The notes under the pieces: generated by a model
Database searches by the model: none
Seen by the model: the letters and a program-made list of their open reading frames with translations, nothing else
Told to the model about the DNA's origin: nothing
Program-made: the position numbers and the translations under genes
Shown: piece by piece, positions 9,990 through 27,477 of the stretch
How positions within the stretch are numbered: the stretch's first letter is position 1
How the letters are laid out: each line of letters begins with the position of its first letter
DNA from: Labia minor
Lineage: Eukaryota; Arthropoda; Insecta; Dermaptera; Spongiphoridae
Direction of reading: 5' to 3'
DNA: 64,000 nucleotides
Assembly (NCBI GenBank): GCA_963082975.1
Contig: OY720347.1
Span: forward strand, 15,606,225-15,670,224

Positions 9990-12900
9990 CAGTGGTTCTT
10001 AAACTGTGGTCCGCGGACCCCTGGGGGTCCGCGAAGCCTTTACTGGGGGTCCGCGGTCCTCGGAAAAAAATCATCGTAAAAATATATACATATATAAATA
10101 TTTAAAGTTCATTGTTTAACTATATCCTCCTAGAGAATTACGGCTATAATTTAATACTATTAATAATACTATTTTATTTTATTAAATTGATAATTATGTC
10201 AATTAATTTTTTGTGAATAAATAAACATATATAAAAAACTATATATAAAATTTGAATTTTCATCCATTCATTCATTTAAAATCATTTTTCGATTGTTCCT
10301 TTAAAATAACCCCTCTTAGGGGCTCGGAAGGGGAGGCATATAAGGGAATTTTCTTTCACTTTGTTATTGGGGAAAACCAGGGGAGGGGACAGTCTTACCC
10401 GGAAAAACCCAAATTGTCAGCGTCCACTCTGGGGTTTTAAACAGTTTTAAAGCAAATGTTAATTATAAGTTCATTTCTCAACGAGTTGTATCTTTAAATT
10501 ATTTTTATTAATGTTAATTATAAGTTCATTTCTCAACGAGTTGTATCTTTAAATTATTTTTATTAATTTAATTAATTATAATTAAATTATAGCTAATAAT
10601 AGTTTATTATAGCTAATAATTTTTTTTAATTTTTAGTGTAATTTGCATGATCATTATTTTATAAAAACACTAAACACATTTTGCAATTTCCCAGAAAGGC
10701 TGTTTTTGAGAGTAAGTATAAGTTAGTTTTATGAATAAAAAATATTTATTTTAATAATATTTTAGAATCAAATTACGAAATTAATAATATTTTAGAATCA
10801 AATTACGAAATTATTATATTTATATTATTGTAGTTCAATGTTAATAAATTACTCCATAAAATGGATCGTTGGCTACAAACTGGTTCAACACAGAAACGGA
10901 AAGAATCAGATGATGAGGCATCAACAGCAAACTCTACCAAGAAACGCAAAACTAGAAAATATTCGGATGATTATTTATCATTTGGATTTACTTATATTTG
11001 CAACAATGATGTGGAAAGACCAGTTTGCGTTCTATGTCAGGAAAGTTTATCCAATGAAAGTATGAAACCTGCTAATCTCAGACGTCATTTACAAACAAAG
11101 CACAGCGAGCATGTTAGTAAGTCTATCGAATTTTTTAAAATGAAAAAAGAAGAACTTAATTCAAGTCAGAAATTGATGGTAAAGACGGGATCTGGTGGTA
11201 TGAGTAAGAAAGCAGTAATGGCATCATATGAAGTAGCTCTACTTATTGCTAAAGCAGGAAAGCCGCATAATATAGCAGAGCAATTAATTCTTCCTGCTAC
11301 AAAAGTAATTACAAATATAATGTTAGGAACTAAAGCAGCAAACGATATAAATTTGATTTCATTATCAAATGATACGGTTAAGAATAGGATTGAAGACATG
11401 TCATGTAATATAAAAGAAGAATTAATATCGAGAGTGCGCAAAAGTCACTATTACTCATTACAATTGGATGAAAGTACTGATGTCACTAATAATGCCAATT
11501 TGTTAGCTTTCATTAGATATGAGTTTGAAAATCAAATACAAGAAGATGTATTGTTTTGTGATTCACTACCTTCACGAACGACAGCTAATGACATATTTAA
11601 CAGTTTGAATAATTTTATAACCGAAAATGAAATAGAGTGGCCAAAATGTGTTGGAATTTGCACTGATGGTGCTCGTGCAATGTCAGGTACAAGAACTGGA
11701 TTGATTGCTCTTATTAAAAATGTTGCGCCTCAGGTTGTTTGGAATCATTGCTGCATTCACAGAGAATCATTAGCAGCCAAAAATATGTCACCAGATTTGA
11801 AAAGAACATTAGACGAAGTAGTTAAAATTGTCAATTTCATTAAGGCTCGTCCACTTAATTCCAGAGTTTTTAAAATTTTGTGTGAGGAAATGGGTAGTCA
11901 ACATACACATTTATTATTACATACAGATGTACGTTGGTTGTCCCGCGGGAAAGTACTCATTCGCCTTTTTGAGCTTCGAGATGAAATACGATTGTTTTTA
12001 ATAGATGCGCATTTTGAACTGACCGAATGTTTCAATGATTTTATCTGGTTAGCTAAGGTGGCTTACTTGACTGATATTTTTACAAAATTGAACGAACTTA
12101 ATTTGAGCCTGCAAGGTACTGTTGTAAATATATTTAAAGTTGAAGATAAAATAGAAGCAATGATTAAAAAAATCGACTTGTGGTCGAAACGCATCCAGAA
12201 CGGTGTATATGAGTCTTTTCCAACTCTCAATGATTTCATAGAAAGCTCCAGTGAAAAATTGCTTAATCAAACGCGTCAATTATTTGTTGAACATTTAATT
12301 ACTTTGAAAAGCAACTTCAGGAAGTATTTTTCTACTCCTGATCCTTGCAATAACTGGATCAGAGATCCATTTAATATGGAAATTACAAATGCTAAACATT
12401 TATCTGCACCTGAACAAGATATTCTCGTGGAATTATCATGTGATACAACTTATAAACTAAAATTTAACAAAACTGAATTGAGCAACTTTTGGTTACTTCT
12501 CAGGTCAGATTATCCTGCGCTTGCAAATAAAGCACTTCAACACTTGATTCCATTCTGCACAACATATTTATGCGAACAAGCTTTTTCGGTACTATTTTAT
12601 ATTAAGTCTAAATATAGAAACAAATTAAATGTAGAGCCGGATCTTAGATTAAAAGTTTCCAATATTAAGCCAGATATTGAGATTCTTGTTTCAAGAAAAC
12701 AACTGCATACATCTCATTAAATATGTAAGTTATATTTAATGAGATAGATGCAGTTATTTTTTAAAATATTTCTTATTTAATATTTTCTGAAAAAAATTAT
12801 AAAATATTTATATGAATTTAATGTAAGTACCCATTATAATTTGTGAGATTTGTTGCTATGACAATGTTTGTATTTTCTTTCTTCAATATTATAATTTCTA

Positions 12901-13106
12901 ATAAAATGTGTTCTACAATATGCAAAAAAATCGTTATTCACCAATCACTGTTAGAAATATTCATCATATATCCTTGTCCTTATGAGATCGTAAGCCAGAA
13001 ATTAATTAATAAAATGACGTAAAGTACCTAAAGTTGTGATGGGGGTCCGTCAAAAAAAATTTTTTCAAGTGGGGGTCCGTGGAGTACATAAGTTTAAGAA
13101 CCTATA
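9990..13106 (+). mobile_element. Full-length hAT transposon, copy 2 (ZBED-type)
   Basis: Same ends as copy 1: CAGTGGTTCTTAAACT on the left, AGTTTAAGAACCTATA on the right. The 8-base duplication is TCCTAGGT (9982-9989 and 13107-13114), unlike that of copy 1, so this is an independent insertion and not an assembly duplicate. Length is 3,117 bases. It is shorter than copy 1 because it has two instead of three 30-base leader repeats and lacks the following run of short repeats. It sits inside the MITE at 9763-13254. Confidence 0.93.
10861..12720 (+). CDS. hAT-family transposase, ZBED5/SCAND3-like (619 aa)
   Basis: An open frame of 619 codons, almost identical to 2779-4629 with the same BED finger, DEST, TDGARAM, CCIHRE and RWLSRGK blocks and C-terminal dimerisation region. 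It keeps a longer basic stretch (KKRKTRKYSDD) that could act as a nuclear localisation signal, and the canonical LCEQAFS motif near the C terminus. Because frame, ends and target duplication are all whole, this is the better candidate for an active or very recently active copy. Whether it is expressed cannot be told from DNA. Confidence 0.93.
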   Translation: MDRWLQTGSTQKRKESDDEASTANSTKKRKTRKYSDDYLSFGFTYICNNDVERPVCVLCQESLSNESMKPANLRRHLQTKHSEHVSKSIEFFKMKKEELNSSQKLMVKTGSGGMSKKAVMASYEVALLIAKAGKPHNIAEQLILPATKVITNIMLGTKAANDINLISLSNDTVKNRIEDMSCNIKEELISRVRKSHYYSLQLDESTDVTNNANLLAFIRYEFENQIQEDVLFCDSLPSRTTANDIFNSLNNFITENEIEWPKCVGICTDGARAMSGTRTGLIALIKNVAPQVVWNHCCIHRESLAAKNMSPDLKRTLDEVVKIVNFIKARPLNSRVFKILCEEMGSQHTHLLLHTDVRWLSRGKVLIRLFELRDEIRLFLIDAHFELTECFNDFIWLAKVAYLTDIFTKLNELNLSLQGTVVNIFKVEDKIEAMIKKIDLWSKRIQNGVYESFPTLNDFIESSSEKLLNQTRQLFVEHLITLKSNFRKYFSTPDPCNNWIRDPFNMEITNAKHLSAPEQDILVELSCDTTYKLKFNKTELSNFWLLLRSDYPALANKALQHLIPFCTTYLCEQAFSVLFYIKSKYRNKLNVEPDLRLKVSNIKPDIEILVSRKQLHTSH

Positions 13107-13259
13107 TCCTAGGTGATTATACAACCATACCACAAACGATTACATAACCATAGTTAATAGTGCAATTTTTAAAATAAAAATCACTTATTATTTGTGTTTT
13201 AGTGATAGGGGGCCAATAACTGCCGCGGGGCCAACGACTGAATACTTTACCCTATATAG

Positions 13260-14331
13260 TTAAGATGAGAATAAAAAAATTTGTAGTACTAAAAGATTAG
13301 TAAGACGTGCTTTAACTTTTAAGATAAATGACAAATTAAATTTTTTAATTTATATAAATAAAACAGTTTTTTGATTAATTTTAATAAATAGTACATTATT
13401 TATTATCGATTTAAAAAAAATACAAAAGAAAATCATGTTATAAAAATATTCATCGTAATATATAAATATATATTATTACATTTAAATTTATTCTTAACTA
13501 TTTTACATTAAAAAAATACAATATAATTTGTATTGTATTTATTTTAAATAGTATTCAGAGAAAATGAAAACAATTTAGGACTTAATGTAAACATTCTTAA
13601 TATTCATGCAAAAAGAAGTTACTTGTGTAGTGTTTTAGCCTAAAATATTATAATTAATAATAAAATTGAATTATTTGTTAAAATAGAAGAATTAACTGGT
13701 TAAAGTCTTTGTTCAATTCAGTCTAATATAAGAATACCATAATGAATAACAAATTAAATTTTATAATCATTAGAAATCTCAACTCTATTTTTAACATATA
13801 AATTTAAAATATTTAAAATATCATTGTGTTTTATATCTTTACAAAATTATAAGTAGTTTATAAAATTAATTTTGTAGATACTTTTAGTAAAATAAATATA
13901 TATAAATTATAGGAACATAATAGAGTAAAACAATTTATTAATTTGAAAATAATAACATTCTAAAATTTTCTATTAAAATAAATGTGTATCTTAGTTTTTC
14001 CAGTTTAAAAAAAAACAAAATGTATTAAATTATAATATAGGGACTAGAATAATGAAATATTATAAAATATTTCCCATTTAATAAATTTTGCTCATAATTT
14101 AATATTAAGATATATGAATTTCTATTCATAATCGAATAAATATTCTTCATATTTAAATAAAATTAAATTGTATATTATATATTTTTAAGTGAAAAAATAT
14201 TTTTTATTTAATATAAATAACAACAGAAATCATTCAACAATAATATTTAACAGTTATATATCAAATTTATGTTATAATAAAATGTAATGAATTTATGAAT
14301 TAAAATTATAGAAAGAATATATTGTAGAAGA
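13260..14331. other. No gene recognised
   Basis: Very AT-rich spacer between the nested hAT/MITE block and the 3' end of the zinc-finger gene. It should hold that gene's 3' untranslated region. No repeats of the families described here were seen. Confidence 0.5.
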
Positions 14332-16990
14332 TTAATACGATAGTGATCCTTGACCAGACATTAAAAGCTCATCCCAAACAACTTCTACCATTTCAACAGA
14401 ACCATCTTCTGAAACAGTAAGTACTTGTTTTGTCATGGAAGAGAGAGTATCAGTATTTGGCTTTCCCATATCAACAACTTGTACATATACAGTATTATTA
14501 TCCTCTTCAGATAATTTAGGAATTGATAATAATGGATGATTCGATGTTTGTGAAGTGTCTTGTATTGAACTGCATATATTTTTCACATCCGGTTGCTGCA
14601 GGAGATTATGATTCATACTTTCTACGCCTACATGATGAGGATTTATTAAAAGAGGTTGATTACAATTTGAGGGTAGCTCCGGTAAAATAAATGTTTCATT
14701 TTGAGATCTTGGATTATTTTCTTGTAGATTGGATAAGAGAAGATTATCAGTATCTGAAATTGTTCTATTATTATAATCATTAATCTCAGCAGTGATTAGT
14801 TCTACTGATTCTTCTTGGGGCACACTTTGAATCGTTGTAATCTCATTAGTTTTGTCTTCATTTAATTGGAAAGAATTTTCATTGCTAAGAATTTGGGGTG
14901 ATTCTATTTTAGTTTGATTACAATTTTTTGTACAATTTCCATCCTTTAGTTCATCATGGCAGTAATCACAAAATTGGGGTTTTTTTGGTATATGATTGAT
15001 ATGATTATTGAGGAAAGCATTATAAGGCGTGGTATATTTACATTTATCACATTGCATCCATACATCGGAATTTGCTTTTTTCTCATTTCTATTAGCAATA
15101 TCAGGAGAATTTTCTTGATCATTTTCAAAATCCAAATTTGAAGTTAGGGCAGCTTTCCTTTTTCTGCTCTGTAAAAGCGATAACAAAGTTGAATTTGAAA
15201 AATAATAAAAAATAAAATTTCTATTTTATTTTATTAAATGAACAAAAACCGCAATTAAATTTTATTTATAAAAAAAATTGATAACCATCTTGAAGTATAT
15301 CAAGAATGCGATTGAAAGACTTTATAACTAACTAAAGAGACAGAAATAAATTTATAATAAGTTGACCTGTGGCCAGGTCCGAACCGACCGACGGTTTGAA
15401 GTAAATTAATTTCCAGCTACAGAAACAATTTCAAATAATTTTAATATATCTATTAATGTAATAAAAAACAGATATGGATATAACATAAATATTTTTAATT
15501 TTATTTTATTTATAATATATATGTAAGACCAAGCTGCGACGTCATAAAAGAAGAAAAAACTAATAAAGATAATTTTCTCGAGGATAAAACCAATACAAAG
15601 TGCATGATTTATGGTGATATGTAAAAAATCTCATGTGAAATTTGGTGTGAAAATAACCCTTCCCTTCCTATCGCCGATCGCTAATACTACTACTTCCGGT
15701 TTCCGGATTTGCACCAAAAATTGATCAATTCATCATACTGATGCATTAAGTAAATATATACCAAAATTTCATCAAAATCCGTTGAACCGTTCAAGCTGTA
15801 CACATCTATACGGACGGACAGACGGACGGACAGGCATCATGGTAAAAATACTTTTTTTTGTTAAGAAAATGCATGATTCGTGGAGATATGTAAAAATCTC
15901 CACATGAGAAATTTGGTGTGAAAACAATACCTCCCTTACTATCGTTGGTCTGTAAAAAGATAAAATTAATTTAAAAGAATCTTTCAAATTTTATTTATTA
16001 TTAGTTTCTTTAATAATTATATTTATTATATATTAGTATTATATATCTTACAAATATATGCATAGGTAATTATACAAAACAGTCAAAAACTCATGGATTT
16101 GGATAAAACTTTACCAGTGGGTTCCTTTTTTACCGACCAACGATAGTAAGGGAGGTATTGTTTTCACACCAAATTTTTAATTTTAATTTATAAAAATTAA
16201 AAAATTAATTAATTAAATATATCTAAACAGAACTTATAAAAACCGAAAATTAGTGAATTAGTCAATAAAACATTACTTAATGGCATATTTCGACGTTCAT
16301 AACCAGCTAATCTAACAAACTTAAAATATCTTTATTTATCTCGAAAACTAGAAGCGATCCGCAAAAATTGCATAAGAAAAGTTTATTTGGAATTAAAAAA
16401 GAAACCCACTGGTAAAGTTTTATCCAAATCCATGAGTCGATGACTGTTTTGTATAATTACCTTAAGATCAATGTTTCTAAAATTTAAACTTACCATAAAA
16501 GATTCATTATTGGGTCTGCCTTTAGCTGCAAAATATATATTTTTCATTAAATTAATTTAGATTAATTTTATAAGCCGATTTATTTTTTTAGATTATATTT
16601 ACCTGAATATTTTCCAATGCCATTTACTGGTGTATGTCCAAATCCAATTAATTTGTTGCTCATTAGTTCTCCTTCGTCTAAACTATATTTTTTTTCTAGA
16701 AACCTTAAGATTACTCCTCTCACAGAAATAACCTCATTTTCAATGCGATCTAGAGTATTTATTAAATTAGCACATCCAGTACAAATTACATCTTCTTCTG
16801 AAATAACAACCATATATTTATCTCCGACCATTTGGCCTAATTTTTCAATTAACCTTATTTTAGTATTATTTGTTCGACATGAGGCTAATGAATAATATTT
16901 TCCTATTACAGAAACATCGCAAACAAAACAGTTTTTTTGAATTGCATTTGATCCATTTGGCTCTATTAAAGTATCAACTAAAGTTGTCAT
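14332..16990 (-). CDS. ZAD-like/C2H2 zinc-finger protein (418 aa, 3 exons)
   Basis: Proposed exons on the minus strand: 16990-16603, 16525-16494 and 15168-14332, giving 1,257 bases (418 codons plus stop) with GT-AG borders. The N terminus has CFVC (C21, C24) and CTGC (C70, C73) followed by a long amphipathic helix, the layout of the insect ZAD zinc-finger-associated dimerisation domain. Exon 2 is only 32 bases. Exon 3 opens with a basic SRKRK, then a C2H2-like finger (C180, C183, H196, H199, with unusual two-residue H spacing) and a second C-x2-C pair (C207, C210), then a long acidic, polar tail. Such proteins are usually DNA-binding regulators, but I cannot name an orthologue. An upstream ATG at 17077 would add 29 hydrophobic residues; the 16990 start fits the ZAD family better. 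Intron 2 holds a family B element and a fold-back element. Confidence 0.75.
15361..15958 (-). mobile_element. Family B Helentron-like element, copy B1
   Basis: The hairpin end is GACCTGTGGCCAGGTC at 15364-15379, a perfect inverted repeat, next to ACCGACCGACGG. The other end is ATCGTTGGTCTGTAAAAA, the inverse motif plus an A-run. The core has the CGGACGGACAGACGG stretch and the block GAAATTTGGTGTG. It sits in intron 2 of the zinc-finger gene. Confidence 0.65.
16065..16462. mobile_element. Fold-back element with about 60-base arms
   Basis: The left arm (16065-16130) GGTAATTATACAAAACAGTC, then ATGGATTTGGATAAAACTTT, is matched in reverse by the right arm (16401-16462). Between the arms is AT-rich DNA and a 45-base end of family B in plus orientation (16132-16175). 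A related single arm is at 5204-5262. It lies just upstream of microexon 2 on the transcribed strand's downstream side, in intron 2. Family unknown. Confidence 0.6.
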
Positions 16991-17496
16991 TGTAAATCTA
17001 AAACAAAAAATTGAAATGAAAATTCCTAGTAAATTATTAATTAGTTTGTAATTTACCTTTTTAAAATACAAGTCCAAATAAGGAGTAAAGAGCCCAAAAT
17101 ATATATATATATATGTTTATATTTATAAAAAGTTAACCAACATTTCTTTCTTAAACTTGAATACTTTTATTTTTAACAAAGAGAAATTGTTGCGTTATCA
17201 ACGTAATGAATAAAAATAAAAAAAATACCAAACCTAAAAATTGTAAATTTTTATTTAATTATTCTAATTTAAATTATTTAAATATTTTAGAAATAATGAT
17301 ACGTTTTGAAATTTTTTTAACTCTATTTATTTTATAAATATTATTTAAGTTGGTATGTCTAAAATAAACAACAAATGTCAAATAAACGTAATACAAATCA
17401 AAGATAAAGAAAATTATAGGAACTCAATGATTAAGCAAAAGTGAAATTCTAAAATTTTTATTTTGTATTTTTAAAATATAACAATAATAATAGATA
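16991..17496. promoter_or_regulatory. Shared head-to-head promoter region (zinc-finger gene and IMPA1)
   Basis: The two translation starts, 16990 on minus and 17497 on plus, are 506 bases apart and point away from each other. No sharp TATA box can be told from the general AT richness. That the region drives both genes is inferred from the arrangement only. Confidence 0.4.
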
Positions 17497-18819
17497 ATGG
17501 ATATGAAGGAGATTTATTCTTTCGTGACAAAAATTACTAAAGAAGCTGGAATGGTACATGATCTGTCAAAAAATTTGTTTCCTATTTTTACTTACAATTA
17601 AATATTTTTTTATTATCCAGCTTATAAAAAATGCCATTAAAAACAAAAAAGTTATTGAATTAAAAAGCTCTGATATAGATTTAGTTACTCAAACTGATAA
17701 AGAAGTGGAAGAATTTATTATCAGCAAATTGAAAAATAAATATCCAAAACATTCGTATGTTCTTAAATATAAAATAGTAGTATATATATTTATATATAAA
17801 AATTTATAGGTTTATTGGTGAAGAATCTACTGCTGGAGGTGATAAATGTCAATTTACTAATGAACCGACATGGATTATAGACCCCATTGATGGTACTATG
17901 AACTTTGTTCATGGATATCCCAATGTATGCATTTCCATTGGATTTTATGTAGAAAAAATAGCCGAAATCGGAATTATTTATAATCCTATCCTTGAACAAT
18001 TTTTCTCTGCGAGAAAAGGTCACGGGGCATTTCTAAATGAAGAAAAAATTTCAGTATCTTCTCAAACAGGTTTCATATATAAATTGATTGTATTTAAATT
18101 ATCTTCTATTTTCTACTAAACTTTTATAGATATTAATAAAGCATTGCTATCTTTTGAGTGTGGAACATCTAGAAATGAGGACAAAATGAAAAATGTACTT
18201 AATAATATAAAAACGTTTTTACCTGTAGTTCATGGGTAATATTTGAATTTGTAATTAATGAAATTATTTTTATATTATTGTTGTTACAATTATTGTTAAT
18301 AGAACAAGATCTGCCGGAGCTTGTGCAATGAATATGGCACATGTAGCTCAAGGGGTTTCAGATGTATATTTTGAATTTGGTATCCATTCTTGGGATATTG
18401 CTGCAGGGGCTCTAATAGTAAAAGAAGCTGGAGGAATAGTTTTAGATCCTGCAGGTATGGTTAAATATTAATTAAGTATAATTTTTATTTCATTGAAATT
18501 ACTAGTAAAATATTCCTAATAATAATTGATGGGTAGATGAAGCAATTAATTATAATTTTTTGAAAATTATTCGAATATATCACATTATTGCTTTATATAA
18601 TGATAAAAAAAATTAGAAAACAAAAAATAATAGTTTATAAATATCAAAATAAAAGAAAGAAATACTTATTAAATTTTAGACTTACAAATACAATTAAATT
18701 ATTTTATAGGTGAAGAAGTGGATTTAATGAGCAGAAGAATATTTTGTGCTTCATCCAAAGAACTTGCTGATCAAGTCATTCCAAAAATTGAACAATTATA
18801 TCTTCCGAGAGATGATTAA
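17497..18819 (+). CDS. IMPA1: Inositol monophosphatase (IMPA1-like, 272 aa, 6 exons)
   Basis: Exons: 17497-17553, 17621-17754, 17810-18069, 18130-18235, 18303-18454, 18710-18819, totalling 819 bases (272 codons plus stop; human IMPA1 has 277). The enzyme removes phosphate from inositol monophosphates, using Mg2+ and inhibited by Li+, in the cytosolic inositol recycling pathway. Seen directly: GEES (E69), WIIDPIDGT (D88, D91) and WDIAAG (D217), which supply the metal ligands of the family, and PKHSFIGEES across the exon 2/3 junction. I chose the GTATGT donor at 17755 because it restores that junction; the alternative breaks the frame. The C terminus LMSRR...LPRDD matches the family. All residues needed for catalysis are present. 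It is divergently arranged with the zinc-finger gene and tail-to-tail with PRPF4B. Confidence 0.93.
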
Positions 18820-21010
18820 CAAATTTAAATATAATCATTTATATTGTTAGATAATATTTATAGACATTTAATGTAAATCAGTATCATGTGGGCTTATGTT
18901 ACTTAAATATAATTTTAAAATAATTTAAAAGTAATATATATTAACTTAGTATTTCCATTAATATATATTCATGATGTATTTTAATTTTATTTGTTTTAAT
19001 ATTTGAGAAATATTTAATAAAATAAAAAAAGTAAACCGGCTTTCTTTTTTAGTGATTTTAATTGAAAACGATTCTCTTAGTAAAAAAATTAAACTTCTTA
19101 AATATAGAAAATTAATTTTGTAATTTAATTCTTTTTTTATAGCTATAGATGCAATATTAAATCTTAACACTTAAGAATAAGATATAATTGATTTACAGAT
19201 TAGTTAATTAAGAAAAGTAAATAGTAAATCAAACTTAATGTAAAATGATTTTATTAATCAGATATAATAAAAATTTTGTAGGTTCTTCAATCTGCCTCGT
19301 TGTCTCAGATCTGTTTGTAAGGATTTAATTATTATTCTCAAAAAAGTCAATAATAAAAATTCCTTCACACAATTAATAATACTTAGAAAATTGTTATAAA
19401 AATAACTCATGAGATACTCATATACTATTACATGTAGGATTAAAATAATGTAAAAATATTTTTATTTTTAATACAAATTAATTTAATCGTTTATATGATT
19501 AATTTCAAATCACTTTATAATTTATAGATATTATATATTTATAAAAACCTGTATTAATTATTATTATAATTAATTATTTATGATTAATTTCTACACCTAC
19601 CAACTAGATATGTATTCAGATTTATTTAAAAAAAAAAAAAAATTTAAATAAAACTATCATTTAATTGACACTTAAACATTAACAAAAATATCCAATATTT
19701 AATCTTTCTGAAAATATAATTAAATAATTTTCTAGACTTATATTCGTTTATAATCTAATTTAATTAAAATACTTAAAAATTCTCGGTTAAAAAAATAATA
19801 TAGTAATAATAAACACAAGAGATCATTGCTATTTTTTTTCTAAATATATATGTTCTAATTAATTTAATTGGATAAATAAGAATAACTTTTGCCTATGATA
19901 ATGTAAGTATGACTAAATTAAGAATAAATATATTCAGAATTGGAATAGTATATAGTGCCGAAAATGTTTTCATCATTAAAATTTCCTCAACAAGAAAAAC
20001 TATAATTTCTATTCGCACTTATATTTCAACAGAAGGTAAATTATTTATTTAAAGAAATATGATAATAAATGAAAATAAAATTGATCTAATCTTACCTGTT
20101 TGATACAAATTCAAATGTCGAGACCCTAATTGAAGATGTGTGATGGTTGAACTAAAAGAAAATAAAAAAATATGTTGTATTATTTATTTTGAAAATAATA
20201 TAGATTCCTGTAGAAAAAATAAAACAATAAACCCTTGCCAAATTTTCTAATACCTTAAATGAAAGTAAGAAGCTTCAGTGCAGCTCAAGAATCACATTTG
20301 GATCTTGCAAACTGCCCCAACCGTTCTGGAACAAGAGTAATTTTTAGATTCAACATTCTTTATTAATAGGGTTGCCTAATACGTATTTAAAAAAAATGAT
20401 TAACTGAGGGGATAATTTATAGGAAAAAGGAAAATATTTTAAGGAAAATCATTTTTTTTTTGTTATTAAAAATATTTTGGTTAATGGATTTACTAAAAAA
20501 ATATGAAAATGATTGCGGAATTTACAATAAATATCAAATAATATATATAAATATTATATATTTACATATATATTGAAACTAAAATTATTTGGATATAATT
20601 ATTTATTAGGTTATTTTATAGTAAAATAAATATTATAATTAATTGAAGTCACAATTGTTTTTTATGAGTATATTTTTGAATATTAATATACATTTTAAAA
20701 AGAAATAAAATAAGTCAATTAAAACAAACTTTTTAAGTTTCAAAAACAAAATTATCTAAAAAGAATAATTATTTTCTAAATTATTTCAAAAGTGATATCT
20801 ATAAACATATTAAATGCAACATTTATAATTTATAATGAAAATACAGAGTCAATATACAAGTAAATATAATTGCAGTATTGACTTAGAGAATAATGGTGAG
20901 TTAATAATTTTAAAATATTATTGTTGATTGATTTTTTTTTTAAAACTTGTACGCCTCCTATTTGATTCCAGGAGACAGCTTAGTTACCTCGCTGTGCACC
21001 TTTCAACAGT
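18820..21010. other. No gene recognised between IMPA1 and PRPF4B
   Basis: AT-rich intergenic DNA between two convergent genes. It should contain both 3' untranslated regions. The only frames are short and low-complexity. Confidence 0.5.
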
Positions 21011-26631
<5,621 letters not shown>

Positions 26632-27477
26632 TTTGACTTTTGACAAATATAACAATAATATAATAATATTAACTTAAATAACAATTTTATTTATAGTAAA
26701 TATTGACCATAAATCATTTAATGAAAAGCAAAGTATCTTAGAAATGAAGATGGCAGACAAGCATCAATTCTGCAGTGTTGCCAAATCTAAATAATAAAGA
26801 TACTAAAAATTTTTTTGAAATATCCCCCTTTAGAATTATGGCCTCGTGATTATTCAATAAAAAATATTAATCAAAAATAATTTTTATCAATATTATATAT
26901 TAACAAACATTTTCTATTATAAATAAAAAAAAAACGGTTTCTATTAAAAAAATAAGATATACAATATCTATTCATTAATACATTTCGAGGAGCTCGATAA
27001 AGTAAAATAATTATTTATATATAAATGATATATTATAATAAATTTCAAAATTTATTTTTATAATCAAAATTCAATTTTTAATTAGTATTTATTTTAATAT
27101 CTTTGACTATTGCAAAATTACACTTATTTTTTAAAAATATTAAACTTAATTGTATACTTGTATCTAAACCCTAAATATATATATATATATTTGTTTAAAT
27201 TATTTAAAAGTAATCAATATAATATAAACAGATGTTTTTAATAAAAATATATATATCAAGTACTATTATTTGCGTATTAGAATTTAATCAGGATAAAATT
27301 GTAAAGTTACCAGTATACAATAAAAAATAAATGGATGTATTTATTTATTGATGGCATTTATTTTTATAAGTAAAAAAAGTAAATAAAATGTTAATAAATG
27401 TTGGAAAAAGTTTCGAAGTAAAAACAACTGGTTTCATCTATTCTGTGAACAATATATATATTTATTTTTATTCATAA
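26632..27477. other. Upstream region of PRPF4B; no gene recognised
   Basis: AT-rich DNA between the PRPF4B start and the Helitron. It must hold the promoter and 5' leader, but no specific site stands out. A small (TA)n run lies near 27176-27190. Confidence 0.45.

Larger units (their letters stand above)
9763..13254. mobile_element. MITE with TAGGGTAAA ends, split by hAT copy 2
   Basis: The left end TAGGGTAAAACATCCAGTCG is mirrored by the right end, CGACTGAATACTTTACCCTA. The flanks share TATA (9759-9762 and 13255-13258), so the duplication is TA or TATA. Without the 3.1 kb hAT inserted in it, the element is about 367 bases (9763-9989 plus 13115-13254, counting one copy of the hAT duplication). 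GGCCCCC motifs are repeated inside both ends. No coding capacity. Confidence 0.75.

Noticed and set aside
1698-13106. The two hAT copies as one sequence duplicated by misassembly
   Set aside because: The flanking 8-base duplications differ, the flanks are unrelated and the copies differ in leader repeats and codons.
16991-17077. Upstream ATG of the zinc-finger gene as the true start
   Set aside because: The extra 29 residues are hydrophobic and unlike a ZAD N terminus, and a second ATG in good position follows at 16990.
17755-17763. Alternative IMPA1 exon 2 donor at GTTCTT
   Set aside because: It shifts the frame into the GEES-containing exon; GTATGT four bases earlier gives PKHSFIGEES.
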